The position numbers and the translations under genes were made by a program. A stretch of 64,000 nt of DNA from VAYN01 sp964540905 (GTDB lineage: Bacteria > Actinomycetota > Thermoleophilia > Solirubrobacterales > 70-9). The notes beneath the pieces are model-generated. The model was not told where the DNA came from. It saw nothing but the letters and a program-made list of their open reading frames with translations, and made no database searches. Location: NCBI GenBank assembly GCA_964540905.1, contig CAZIOS010000002.1, forward strand, positions 124,001 to 188,000, written 5' to 3'. This document shows, piece by piece, positions 25,318-33,254 of this stretch (its first letter is position 1; each line of letters opens with the position of its first letter).

Positions 25318-26078
25318 CTGACCCGCCCCGCCTCGTGGTAGAGCCGGGCTACGGCCTTGCCGAAGTAGGGGCCGTAGTCGGTCAGCGGGTCGTCGCCGTA
25401 GCCGTTGGAGGTGACGCCGTCGATCCGGTTGCCGGAGATCACCCAGGCCCCGCCGGAGGCGCCGCCGGTGACTTCGCACGGGATCGCCAGGTCGAGCGGG
25501 CCGGACTGGGTGAAGGCCTCGAAGCCGTGGCCCTCGAAGGGCACCTGCGGGCAGCGCTGCAGGGTCGCGCCGGTGAACGGGCGCGCCACCGGGTAGCCGT
25601 AGACGTCGAAGTCCTGGGCCGGCGAGAGCCCGGAGACGAACCTGTCGGCGCCGACCGCCGCGGCCAGCGTCTGGCCGCGTTCGTTGCGGCCGACGACCGC
25701 CATGCCGACGTCGTAGTTGAGGTTTTCGTGGTGCAGCCAGCCGGGGGTGGTGCCGATCCAGTGGGCGACGAAAGCGCCGAAGGGCCGTTCGCCGTAGCGG
25801 TAGCCGGGCACGAAGACCCACTTGCGCGAGGCCCAGCGGCCTTCGTCGTAGACGCAGTGCCCGGCGGTGACGACGAGGCTGAGGTTGGGCGCTTCGACCG
25901 AAGTCCCGGAGCAGCGGAAGCGCTCGCCGGCGCTGTCGGTGCCGAAGATCACCCCGTACTGGCTGAAGCCCGGCGCCGCCGGTTCGGCGATCGTTTCCGT
26001 CGCCGCCCGGGCGCTGCCGGCGAAGGCCAGCGAGGCGAGCAGGGCGCAGACGGCAACGACTCTTCGCACGTTCGGCAT
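25314..26078 (-). CDS. Secreted trypsin-like serine protease
   Basis: 254 residues, signal peptide VAVCALLASLAFAGSARAAT. Catalytic triad: His in VTAGHCVYDEG, Asp in NLNYDVGMAVVGR, Ser in TGGASGGAWVI. The arrangement resembles V8/glutamyl-endopeptidase-like S1 proteases. Cysteine pairs (RCSGTS...AGHCV; QRCPQ...IPCEV) support two disulfides. Start chosen at MPNVRRVV since the signal peptide follows directly. First gene of a two-gene unit with the secreted protein downstream. Confidence 0.92.
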   Translation of the reverse strand: MPNVRRVVAVCALLASLAFAGSARAATETIAEPAAPGFSQYGVIFGTDSAGERFRCSGTSVEAPNLSLVVTAGHCVYDEGRWASRKWVFVPGYRYGERPFGAFVAHWIGTTPGWLHHENLNYDVGMAVVGRNERGQTLAAAVGADRFVSGLSPAQDFDVYGYPVARPFTGATLQRCPQVPFEGHGFEAFTQSGPLDLAIPCEVTGGASGGAWVISGNRIDGVTSNGYGDDPLTDYGPYFGKAVARLYHEAGRVR

Positions 26079-26137
26079 CCTGCCACAGCCCGGACGGCCG
26101 AGCGACGGCCGTCGCGAGCGCAACCGCGAACCGGCGA

Positions 26138-26746
26138 TCAGCGAGAGAAGGACCCGAGGCCGGGCTGAGGCATCTCGAAGCAGCCCAGGCAGGAGGAGAC
26201 GTGGATCGCGTCGGTGCCCGACGCGCTGCGCCGTTCCGCCGAGCGGCGCTCGACCTCCGCCATCTCCAGCCGGCACCTTTCGGTGACCTCCATCCCTTCC
26301 TGCAGACCCTCGAAATCGAGCACCATCGGCGTCCGCGTCAGGTGGAAGTTCTCGTCGGAGCCGATCATCCTGGCCGCGGCCGAGGCGGTGAAGTCGTCGA
26401 TGAAGGCCTGCGCGTACTCGCCCACCAGGTGCTCGGCCAGCTCCGGGCTTTCTTCGAGCAGCTTGCTCCACTCGTCGGTCTCGACCAGGTGGCGCTCCGT
26501 TGCCCGGTACACGTGCTCGATGGCGCCGCGGACTTTGCGCTCTTCGACGAGTTCGGCGCAGTCGAACTCGACCAGGCGCTTGGCGTGGTGGGAGACGTTC
26601 GGGGTTGCCTCGCCCAGCTCCCGGCCCATTTCGGCGGGGCTGGCGGCCCGCTCGGTGAGGATGCGAAGGATGGCAGCGCGCAGCGGATGCGACACCGCCT
26701 TGAGTCGGTTGTGGGTGGTCTGCCTGTGCTTGACCTTGCTCGCCAT
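26138..26746 (-). CDS. ArsR-type winged-helix regulator with long C-terminal domain
   Basis: 202 residues. The N-terminal winged helix reads AVSHPLRAAILRILTERAAS, ELGEATPNVSHHAKRLVEFD. Residues ~90-200 are an extra helical domain (EWSKLLEESPELAEHLVGEY, GLQEGMEVTERCRLEMAEVE) ending with a cysteine pair SSCLGCFEMP. AAAGGAG precedes the ATG. Divergent from the 19-residue microprotein gene, sharing a 150-bp AT-rich intergenic region. The signal is unknown; the C-terminal CLGC could be a metal or redox site. Confidence 0.85.
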   Translation of the reverse strand: MASKVKHRQTTHNRLKAVSHPLRAAILRILTERAASPAEMGRELGEATPNVSHHAKRLVEFDCAELVEERKVRGAIEHVYRATERHLVETDEWSKLLEESPELAEHLVGEYAQAFIDDFTASAAARMIGSDENFHLTRTPMVLDFEGLQEGMEVTERCRLEMAEVERRSAERRSASGTDAIHVSSCLGCFEMPQPGLGSFSR

Positions 26747-26899
26747 CTCGTCTCCTTTACGAATATTGATCGTTTAAGGGTAGCCCCTGAAATAAAGAAG
26801 TTATTGCTCATTCCGCTTTACGTGTTTTAACCGTTGTAACAGCACACACCGGTGCCTCGGTCACGCGATCACCACACCCAACCCGAGGAGGTGAGCGCG

Positions 26900-26959
26900 A
26901 TGAAGATCACGGCTACGAGTCATCAGATCCCTGCTGTCCAGATCGGCAAGGCGGGCTGA
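26900..26959 (+). CDS. 19-residue microprotein or leader peptide
   Basis: A 20-codon ORF, MKITATSHQIPAVQIGKAG, starts 6-7 bases after GAGGAGGTGA, among the strongest ribosome sites in the window. The peptide is neither a signal peptide nor hydrophobic. Twelve bases after the stop a 10-bp GC hairpin begins, so a stand-alone small transcript or an attenuator in front of the methyltransferase is possible. It has no cysteine or serine-rich core. I do not recognise a family; coding status rests on the ribosome site and context. Confidence 0.5.
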   Translation: MKITATSHQIPAVQIGKAG

Positions 26960-26971
26960 GGCACCCGTCTC

Positions 26972-27001
26972 GGGGGGCCGGGCGCTCGGCGCCGGCCCCC
27001 C
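26972..27001 (+). terminator. Strong GC hairpin after the microprotein
   Basis: GGGGGGCCGG (26972-26981) pairs with CCGGCCCCCC (26992-27001); inner bases can extend the stem with a bulge. It stands between the microprotein stop (26959) and the methyltransferase start (27032). It has no U tract. Either a terminator or an attenuator. Confidence 0.55.
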
Positions 27002-27031
27002 TCGACCCCTGGCTGTGGTAGATCACCGCTG

Positions 27032-27799
27032 ATGAATCCCAGCTCCCAAGACCCCGCCCGCGTCGCCTACGACGCGATGGCTCCCTTCTATGACGACTTC
27101 ACCTCGGCCTACAAGGCGGAGTCGTGGACCGGCAGCCTCGCCGCGAAGGCGGAGGCGCTCGGGCTGCGGGGCCGGCGCCTGCTGGACGTCGGCTGCGGCA
27201 CCGGCAAGAGCACCGCGCCGATGCTGGCCCGCGGCTGGGAGGTGAGCGGCTGCGACATCTCGGTGGGGATGCTGGCGCTGGCGCGCGAACGGCTCGGCGA
27301 CTCGGTGGAGCTGGCCGTGGCCGACGTCCGCGAGCTGCCGGTGCTCGGCGAGTTCGACCTCGTCTGGGCGCTCAACGACACGCTCAACTACCCGCTCGGC
27401 GACGGCGACCTGAAGGCGGCGCTGAGTGGGATGGGGCGCAACCTGGCGGCGGGCGGCATCGTCCTCTTCGACCTCAACACGATCTCGGCGTTCCGGTCCA
27501 GCTTCTCGGTCGAGGACACCCGCGAGGTGAACGGGCGGCGGATGAGCTGGCGCGGCCTCTCGGCCCCTGACGCCCCATCTGGATCGACCTTCGAGGCGCG
27601 GGTCGAAACCTCGGAGGGCGACGGCAGGCCCCATCTGCACCGCCAGCGCCACTACCCCGAGGCCGAGGCCCTGGAGGCGCTGGAGCAAGCGGGGCTGCGC
27701 TCGCTGCAGGTCTGGGGCGACATCGAAGGCGAGCAGGGACAGCCGCTGGACGAAGAGCGCCACCAGAAGGCGATCTACCTGGCCCGGAGAGATGGCTGA
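27032..27799 (+). CDS. Class I SAM-dependent methyltransferase
   Basis: 255 residues. Motif I RLLDVGCGTGKSTAPML binds SAM, WEVSGCDISVGMLALARERL is the acidic-loop region, and EFDLVWALNDTLNYPL is motif IV. The C-terminal part (DTREVNGRRMSW, EALEQAGLRSLQVWGDIEG) resembles methyltransferase_25/small-molecule enzymes. The substrate is unknown. It follows the microprotein and its hairpin, so it may be expressed by read-through or from its own promoter. Confidence 0.9.
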   Translation: MNPSSQDPARVAYDAMAPFYDDFTSAYKAESWTGSLAAKAEALGLRGRRLLDVGCGTGKSTAPMLARGWEVSGCDISVGMLALARERLGDSVELAVADVRELPVLGEFDLVWALNDTLNYPLGDGDLKAALSGMGRNLAAGGIVLFDLNTISAFRSSFSVEDTREVNGRRMSWRGLSAPDAPSGSTFEARVETSEGDGRPHLHRQRHYPEAEALEALEQAGLRSLQVWGDIEGEQGQPLDEERHQKAIYLARRDG

Positions 27800-27847
27800 G
27801 GGCGCGTAGCTCAAGTTCCGCCCCCGGGGGTCGATCAGTTCATAGGC

Positions 27848-29890
27848 ATGATCGACCTCCCCTCAAAGGCCAGGCGCCTCGTCCTCGCCGGCGGTGCGGT
27901 CCTCGCGCTCGCCTTCCTCGCCTTCGCCCTGCACGCGGCGACCGGCTTCGGCGGCTCCGGCCTCGACTCGCTCTTCGACGAGTGGGTCTACGACGGGGTG
28001 ATGCTCGGCGCCGCCGCCTCGTGCCTGCTGCGGGCGGCGCTGGTGCGGCGCGAGCGCGGGGCCTGGGTGCTGATGGGGCTGGCGCTGGCGATCTGGACCG
28101 CGGGCGAAATCTATTACGAGCTCGCCTTCACCGGTGCCGCTTCGGTGCCGGTACCCTCCCCCGCCGACGCCGGCTACCTGCTCTTCTACCCGGTCGCCTA
28201 CGTCAGCCTGATCCTCCTCATCCGTGCCCGCGGCGGCTCCTTCTCCGGCGCCCAGTGGCTGGACGGGGCGATCGTCGGCTCCGCCGTCGCCGCCCTCGCC
28301 GCGGCGCTGGTGATGGGCCCGATCGTCGCCGCCAGCACCAGCGGCAGCAGCCCGGCGGTCGCCACCGACCTCGCCTACCCGATCGCCGACCTGACCCTGC
28401 TGGCGCTGGTCGTCACCGCCTCCTCCTTCACCGGCTGGCGGCCCGGCCGCAGCTGGCTGACCCTCGCCGCCGGCCTCGCGGTGCTGGCGGTCTCCGACAG
28501 CCTCTACCTGCTGCAGTCGGTCGAAGGGACCTACGTCGAAGGCGGGATCCTCGACGCCGCCTGGCCGCTCGGCGCCCTGCTGCTGGCGACCGCCGCCTGG
28601 ATGGTGCCGGCGCCGCGCCGGCGCGGGCGGGCGCGGGGCCTGCGCACGGTCGTGATCCCGGCGGCGGCGGCGCTGGTTGCGATCGGGCTGCAGCTCGCCG
28701 ACCGCTTCACCAGCGTCTCCGCCCTGGCCACCGGGCTCTCGCTGCTGACCCTGCTCTGCGTGGTGGTGCGGATGGCCTGGTCCTACCAGGAAAACCAGCT
28801 GGCGCTGCGGGCCAGCATCCACGAGGCGCGCACCGATGCCCTCACCGGCCTCGGCAACCGCCGCCGGCTGATGACCGAGCTGGGGCGGACAGCCTCGCGG
28901 TCCCCCGACGACGGCCGGCTGCGGCTGCTGGTGATGTTCGACCTCGACGGCTTCAAGGCCTACAACGACGCCTTCGGCCACCCCGCCGGCGACGCTCTGC
29001 TGAGCCGGCTCGGGCGCCGCCTCGCCGCCTTCGCCGGCCAGCGCGGCAACGCCTACCGTCTCGGCGGCGACGAGTTCTGCCTGCTCGCCGAGTGCAGCGC
29101 CGCCGAGGTCGACGGCCTCGTCGCCGGCGCCGCGGCGGCGCTCTCCGAGCGCGGCGACGGCTTCCTCGTCAGCGCCTCCCACGGCAGCGCCCTGCTGCCC
29201 GGCGAGGCCGGCACCCGCGAGGCGGCGCTGCAGCTCGCCGACCGCCGCATGTACGCGCACAAGAGCCGCGAGCGGACCTCCGCCGGGACACAGACCCGCG
29301 ACGTGCTGATGACGGCGCTGCGCGAGCGCCAGCCGGAGCTGCACGCCCACCTCACCGACGTCGCCCGGCTCGCCGTCCGCGTCGTCGAGCAGCTGCGGAT
29401 GACCTCCGAGCAGCGCGACGAGGTCCTGCGCGCGGCCGAGCTCCACGACACCGGCAAGATGGCGATCCCCGACGCGATCCTCAACAAGCCCGGCCCGCTC
29501 GACGAGCACGAGTGGGAGTTCATGCGCAAACACACCCTGGTCGGCGAGCGGATCATCGCCTCGGCGCCGGCGCTGGCGCCGATCGCCCGCCTGGTCCGCT
29601 CCAGCCACGAGCGCTGGGACGGCAGCGGCTACCCGGACGGCTTGCGCGGCGAGCAGATCCCGCTCGGCTCGCGGGTGGTCGCCGTCTGCGACGCCTACGA
29701 GGCGATGATCGCGGCCCGCCCCTACCGCGCGCGGAAGTCGCCGGCGCAGGCGCGGGCGGAGCTCGCCCGCGCCGCCGGCAGCCAGTTCGACCCCGCGGTC
29801 GTCGCCGCCTTCGAGGCGGCGATCACGCTCCCGAGTAGCGCAGCGAGCCCGGAGTCGTCAGCGTCTCACCCGTCTCCAGCAGGGTCTTGA
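27848..29890 (+). CDS. Membrane c-di-GMP enzyme with GGDEF and HD-GYP domains
   Basis: 680 residues. Residues ~10-310 contain about eight to nine hydrophobic helices forming an integral-membrane sensor. Residues ~330-470 are GGDEF: DALTGLGNRRRL, VMFDLDGFKAYND, and YRLGGDEFCLL (intact active site); the RxxD inhibitory site is not at its expected position (RGNA). Residues ~485-650 are HD-GYP: ELHDTGKMAIPDAILNKPG and SSHERWDGSGYPDGLRG with all metal ligands. The protein could both make and break c-di-GMP. The final 23 codons run antisense into the SRPBCC gene, ending in a low-complexity serine/proline tail. Confidence 0.93.
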   Translation: MIDLPSKARRLVLAGGAVLALAFLAFALHAATGFGGSGLDSLFDEWVYDGVMLGAAASCLLRAALVRRERGAWVLMGLALAIWTAGEIYYELAFTGAASVPVPSPADAGYLLFYPVAYVSLILLIRARGGSFSGAQWLDGAIVGSAVAALAAALVMGPIVAASTSGSSPAVATDLAYPIADLTLLALVVTASSFTGWRPGRSWLTLAAGLAVLAVSDSLYLLQSVEGTYVEGGILDAAWPLGALLLATAAWMVPAPRRRGRARGLRTVVIPAAAALVAIGLQLADRFTSVSALATGLSLLTLLCVVVRMAWSYQENQLALRASIHEARTDALTGLGNRRRLMTELGRTASRSPDDGRLRLLVMFDLDGFKAYNDAFGHPAGDALLSRLGRRLAAFAGQRGNAYRLGGDEFCLLAECSAAEVDGLVAGAAAALSERGDGFLVSASHGSALLPGEAGTREAALQLADRRMYAHKSRERTSAGTQTRDVLMTALRERQPELHAHLTDVARLAVRVVEQLRMTSEQRDEVLRAAELHDTGKMAIPDAILNKPGPLDEHEWEFMRKHTLVGERIIASAPALAPIARLVRSSHERWDGSGYPDGLRGEQIPLGSRVVAVCDAYEAMIAARPYRARKSPAQARAELARAAGSQFDPAVVAAFEAAITLPSSAASPESSASHPSPAGS

Positions 29891-30314
29891 GGCCGGAGAG
29901 GATCATCGGCCAGCCGCCGAAGAGCTCGGAGTTGGCGCCGGCATCGAGCTGATCGTGGGTGACCGCGAGCCGGCAGGAGTCGCCGACCGGCTCGATCTCC
30001 CAGGTCACCCGCGAGGTCCCTTCGCGCTGGACGTCCTCGCTCCAGAGCGCGGTGAAGCTCTGGACCAGCCGCCGCGGAGGATCGACCTCGAGGTTCTCGC
30101 CGCTGGCGATGTCGATCACGCCCGGGACCCCGGAGCGGTACTCCGAGCCGGCGGTCCACTCGGAGACCGTCGCCACCCCGAAGCTGTACCTGCCGCGCAT
30201 CTCGCCGTCGGTGATCGCCTCCCAGAGGCGCTCCGGCGTCGTCTTGATGTAGACCTCGAACACCGTCATCGTGCCGCGGCCGCCGACCACCGTGTAGAGC
30301 TGCTCGTCGTTCAT
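29823..30314 (-). CDS. SRPBCC (AHSA1-like) protein
   Basis: 163 residues; the START-like fold shows in FEVYIKTTPERLWEAITDGE, SGVPGVIDIASG, EVDPPRRLVQSFTALW and GGWPMILSGLKTLLETGE. It overlaps the upstream ArsR gene by ATGA. Such ArsR-SRPBCC pairs are very common in actinobacteria; the function is mostly unknown. A shorter start at MTVFEVY (30269) is possible. Its 3' end overlaps the GGDEF/HD-GYP gene by 68 bp. Confidence 0.9.
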   Translation of the reverse strand: MNDEQLYTVVGGRGTMTVFEVYIKTTPERLWEAITDGEMRGRYSFGVATVSEWTAGSEYRSGVPGVIDIASGENLEVDPPRRLVQSFTALWSEDVQREGTSRVTWEIEPVGDSCRLAVTHDQLDAGANSELFGGWPMILSGLKTLLETGETLTTPGSLRYSGA

Positions 30315-30625
30315 CCGTCGTCCTCCTCGAGTTCGTCTTTGAGCGCGCTGAGCGCCGAGGCCCAGGGCTCCGCGTACTTGCTCACCCAGCGGTCGTGGAC
30401 GCGCCGGATCGGGACGGGGTTGAGGAAGTGCAGCTTCTCGCGGCCGCGCCGCCTCGTCGTCACCAGGCCCGCCTCCTCCAGCACCCGCAGGTGCTTCATC
30501 ACACCGAAGCGGGACATCGGCACTCGCCCCTCCAGCTCGCTCAGGGACTGCCCGTCGCGCTTGAACAGCGCGTCGAGCAGGCCGCGGCGGGTCGGATCGG
30601 CCAGCGCCTTGAACACCTCGTCCAT
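30311..30625 (-). CDS. ArsR-type repressor paired with SRPBCC protein
   Basis: 104 residues: VFKALADPTRRGLLDALFKR, VPMSRFGVMKHLRVLEEAGL (recognition helix) and TTRRRGREKLHFLNPVPIR (wing). No metal-binding cysteines. The start codon coincides with the predicted transcription start of its own promoter, whose spacer contains a GTGAC-N6-GTCAC operator, so autoregulation is likely. Confidence 0.92.
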   Translation of the reverse strand: MDEVFKALADPTRRGLLDALFKRDGQSLSELEGRVPMSRFGVMKHLRVLEEAGLVTTRRRGREKLHFLNPVPIRRVHDRWVSKYAEPWASALSALKDELEEDDG

Positions 30626-30631
30626 GGCACG

Positions 30632-30661
30632 ACTATAGGTGACCTTTTAGTCACATGTCAA
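30632..30661 (-). promoter_or_regulatory. Promoter with GTGAC-N6-GTCAC operator in the spacer
   Basis: On the minus strand TTGACA (30661-30656), an 18-bp spacer and TATAGT (30637-30632) form a near-consensus promoter. The perfect palindrome GTGAC-CTTTTA-GTCAC (30639-30654) fills the spacer. The -10 box ends seven bases before the ATG at 30625, predicting a leaderless mRNA. Confidence 0.7.
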
Positions 30662-31290
30662 GGCGGCGTGATCAGGGCTACCGGCAGCGCCAGGCCGGCG
30701 GCGCGGCGCAGGGTGGCGATGCGGCGGCCGGGCTGGACCGCGGCGCGGACCTCGCTGACGCGCTCGCCGAGGCCGGCGACGGTCGCCTCGAGGTCGGGGG
30801 CCGCGAAGGCGAGGCCCCAGAAGAAGGCGGGTCGATCGGGTCCCCCGCCTCGCTCGATCGCCTCCGGCGGCTCCTGCGCGACCTCGAGGATCGTCGCGCC
30901 GAGGCGGAAGAACGCCTGCCGCGGCGCCCCGGCCGGGGTCGGCTCCTCGCGGACCCGGCGCAGGTCGAGGCCGGCTCCCTGCAGTGCCGCCACCGTGCGC
31001 TCGAGCGCCGGGCTGATCGCGACCACGTGGTCGAGGACAGCGATGCCGTTGGGATGGGGCGCCCGCTCGGGCGGAGGCGGGCGCTCCGAGCTGGTCGTCG
31101 GCAGCCCGTCGAGCTCGGTCGTGGCGGCCTCGCGCAGCGACCAGCCGGCGAGCCCCTTGCCGGCCTCGGCGCCGGCGAGCCGGATCCGCACCTGGCCGAC
31201 CACGAAGGCGTCGCCCTCGAGCTCGAACCCGAGCGCCGCCCAGGCCGCCGGCTCGTCGGCGATCGTCAGCTCGTCGACGGTCACGGTCAC
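30658..31290 (-). CDS. Glyoxalase-like (VOC) domain protein
   Basis: 210 residues. The block NGIAVLDHVVAISPALERTV, LRRVREEPTPAGAPRQAFFRLG and GPDRPAFFWGLAFAAPDLEA follows the glyoxalase-like pattern with two beta-alpha-beta halves. Start at the GTG 31290; the longer frame overlaps the next gene. The substrate and metal use are unknown. Its 3' end overlaps the -35 region of the ArsR-SRPBCC promoter. Confidence 0.8.
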   Translation of the reverse strand: MTVTVDELTIADEPAAWAALGFELEGDAFVVGQVRIRLAGAEAGKGLAGWSLREAATTELDGLPTTSSERPPPPERAPHPNGIAVLDHVVAISPALERTVAALQGAGLDLRRVREEPTPAGAPRQAFFRLGATILEVAQEPPEAIERGGGPDRPAFFWGLAFAAPDLEATVAGLGERVSEVRAAVQPGRRIATLRRAAGLALPVALITPP

Positions 31291-31307
31291 GGGCGAACCG
31301 TAGCCCC

Positions 31308-32072
31308 TCAGTCGTCCCCTGCGAGCTGGCCGAGCGTGTGGCCGCTGAGCACCGAGCGCGGCTGTTCGGCGACGACGTCGGAGCCGGGGCGGGCCTGCTC
31401 GTCGCGGCGCTTGATCAGCAGCCACTGCGGCTTGGCGCCGGGGCGGGTGCGCTGCAGGGCGAAGCCGCCGCGCAGCTTCTCGCCGTGGAGGACGAAGACG
31501 GCGTGGCCGCGCTCCAGCGCCCGCGGCCAGGCGACGCGGCCGCCCTGCTCGTAGCGGCCGCGGTCCCAGACGATCACCCGGCCCTCCCCCAGCGCCCCCT
31601 CGAAGTCGTTGTGGGAGAGGGCGTGGTCGCCGACCTCGACGGCGAGGCGCTTGACCGCGGGGTCCAGCGAGGGGCCCTTCGGCAGCGCCCAGGAGCGCAT
31701 CGCGCCGCCGACCTCGAGGCGCAGGTCGAAGTGGTGGGCGCTGGCGGCGTGCTCCTGGACGACGAAGGCGCCGGCGCTGACGCCGCGAATCGCGAACTGC
31801 TCGTGGCCCTCGACCTTGACCGGCTCGCTCACCACCTCCTCGACCCGCGCCACTGCCGGTCCCTCGCGCAGGAACGCCAGCAGCTCCGCGACCGCCTGCC
31901 CGGAGCCCTCGGCGTGGACCAGCAGCTCACCGTCCTCGCCGTTGCGCACCCAGCCCATCGCCCCGAGCCGGTGCGCCCGCTCGACCGTCGCCGCGCGGAA
32001 GCCCACCCCCTGCACCTCGCCGCGGACGCTGGCCCGCACCGCGGTCGCGCCCGCGGCCGACCGCTCAGCCAC
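31308..32072 (-). CDS. Acylphosphatase fused to a LigD-type 3'-phosphoesterase domain
   Basis: 254 residues, GTG start. Residues ~10-95 are an acylphosphatase: VRGEVQGVGFRAATVERAHR with the phosphate-binding loop and GWVRNGEDGELLVHAEG with the catalytic Asn. Residues ~103-215 match the DNA ligase D 3'-phosphoesterase: FVVQEHAASAHHFDLRLEVG, MRSWALPKGPSLDP, VGDHALSHNDFEG, GRVIVWDRGRYE. The His-8-Asp-34-His spacing matches what I recall for the metal site of Pseudomonas LigD (His42, Asp50, His84). No polymerase or ligase domain and no ku gene are near. It overlaps the SnoaL-like gene by 8 bp. Confidence 0.9.
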   Translation of the reverse strand: MAERSAAGATAVRASVRGEVQGVGFRAATVERAHRLGAMGWVRNGEDGELLVHAEGSGQAVAELLAFLREGPAVARVEEVVSEPVKVEGHEQFAIRGVSAGAFVVQEHAASAHHFDLRLEVGGAMRSWALPKGPSLDPAVKRLAVEVGDHALSHNDFEGALGEGRVIVWDRGRYEQGGRVAWPRALERGHAVFVLHGEKLRGGFALQRTRPGAKPQWLLIKRRDEQARPGSDVVAEQPRSVLSGHTLGQLAGDD

Positions 32073-32481
32073 GGCGGGCCAGGTACTCGTCGAGCCGACG
32101 GCTCTTTTCGGTGTCCTCGTAGACCTCGTACTCGCGCAATTTGCCCCAGGCGATGTGGCCCCAGATCACGTAGCGGTTGTCGTAGACCCGCCCGTCCGCG
32201 GGGTCGTCGAGGTGGATCTGGCCGCGGACGCAGATCGTCTGCCGCCAGGGGAACCCCTTGAGCACGACCTCGTCCGGGTAAATCTTCAGCCCGAGGCTGA
32301 CGAAGCGGTCGAGCCAGGCTTCCAGCTCCCGCTTGTTACTTGCCCCCGGCGCGAACGAGCTCTCGCCCGGGAAGGTGAACTTGATGTCGTTGGCGTCCAT
32401 CGCCAGCGTCGGCCCGGGGTCCCCGGCGCGGATCGACTCCATGTTGCGGGCGATCATCTTCCCGGCCAGCCACGAAAGCAT
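32065..32481 (-). CDS. SnoaL/NTF2-like protein
   Basis: 138 residues. The cone-shaped NTF2-like fold is suggested by LAMDANDIKFTFPGESSFAP, KRELEAWLDRFVSLGLKIYP and NRYVIWGHIAWGKLREYEVY. The ATG at 32481 follows GGAGGGAGCG at good spacing; the longer frame has no such site. Function unknown; the overlap with the acylphosphatase-phosphoesterase gene implies one transcript. Confidence 0.8.
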   Translation of the reverse strand: MLSWLAGKMIARNMESIRAGDPGPTLAMDANDIKFTFPGESSFAPGASNKRELEAWLDRFVSLGLKIYPDEVVLKGFPWRQTICVRGQIHLDDPADGRVYDNRYVIWGHIAWGKLREYEVYEDTEKSRRLDEYLARRG

Positions 32482-32555
32482 CGGCGCTCCCTCCGTTGGT
32501 TGTCGCCCGGAGGCTAACTCGCCGCCCGCTCCTCTGTAGGACACTGGTCCCGTCC

Positions 32556-33254
32556 ATGAGCGCCATCGCCAACGCCGAGCCGGTTTCGCTGTGGTGGGTC
32601 GCCCTCGACGCCGCCCAGCCCGGTGCGGGCGAGCCGGAGGCGGACCTGACGCCGCCGGAGCGCCGCCGCGCCGACGACTTCCTGCGCCCGCTCGACCGGC
32701 GGCGCTTCGTCGCCGCTCGGGGGGCGCTGCGCCGCCTGCTCGCGGGCGAGCTGGGCTGCGCCGCGGACGCGGTGCCGCTCGTCGCCGACAGCCGCGGCAA
32801 GCCCGGGCTCGCCGGCACCGAGCTGAAGCTCAGCGCCTCCCGCAGCGCCGGGGTGGCGCTGTTCGCGCTGAGCTGGACGCTGGAGGTCGGCGTCGACGTC
32901 GAGGCGATCCGAGAGGGCGTCGACATCGACCGCATCGCCGCCAAGTTCTTCTCCGCCGCCGAGCGGCGAGCGCTGGCGGCGCTGCCGGCCAGACAACGAC
33001 GCGCCGCCGCATTTCAGTGCTGGACGCGCAAGGAGGCCTACGCCAAGGGCACCGGCGAGGGCCTGGCCTCCTCCCTCGGCGCCACCGACGTCGGGATCGG
33101 CGCTCGCAGCGCGATCGGCTCCGGCTGGTCTGTCCACCAGGTCGACCTCGCGCCCGGGCTGGCGGCTGCGGTCGCCGGCTCCGCGGCCGCCGGCTGGTCG
33201 CCGCAGGCCCCCCGCAGACTCGAAACCCGGGCAGCGCCTCAACCCTGCGGCTGA
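32556..33254 (+). CDS. 4'-phosphopantetheinyl transferase, Sfp type
   Basis: 232 residues. Sfp/AcpT motifs: RRFVAARGALRRLLAGELG, DSRGKPGL, LKLSASRSAG, VGVDVEAIREGVD (Mg2+ site) and FQCWTRKEAYAKGTGEGL. Transfers the phosphopantetheine arm of CoA to carrier proteins of polyketide, peptide or fatty-acid synthases; no such synthase is in the window. Start at ATG 32556. Tail-to-tail overlap of 16 bp with the following secreted-protein gene. Confidence 0.92.
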   Translation: MSAIANAEPVSLWWVALDAAQPGAGEPEADLTPPERRRADDFLRPLDRRRFVAARGALRRLLAGELGCAADAVPLVADSRGKPGLAGTELKLSASRSAGVALFALSWTLEVGVDVEAIREGVDIDRIAAKFFSAAERRALAALPARQRRAAAFQCWTRKEAYAKGTGEGLASSLGATDVGIGARSAIGSGWSVHQVDLAPGLAAAVAGSAAAGWSPQAPRRLETRAAPQPCG

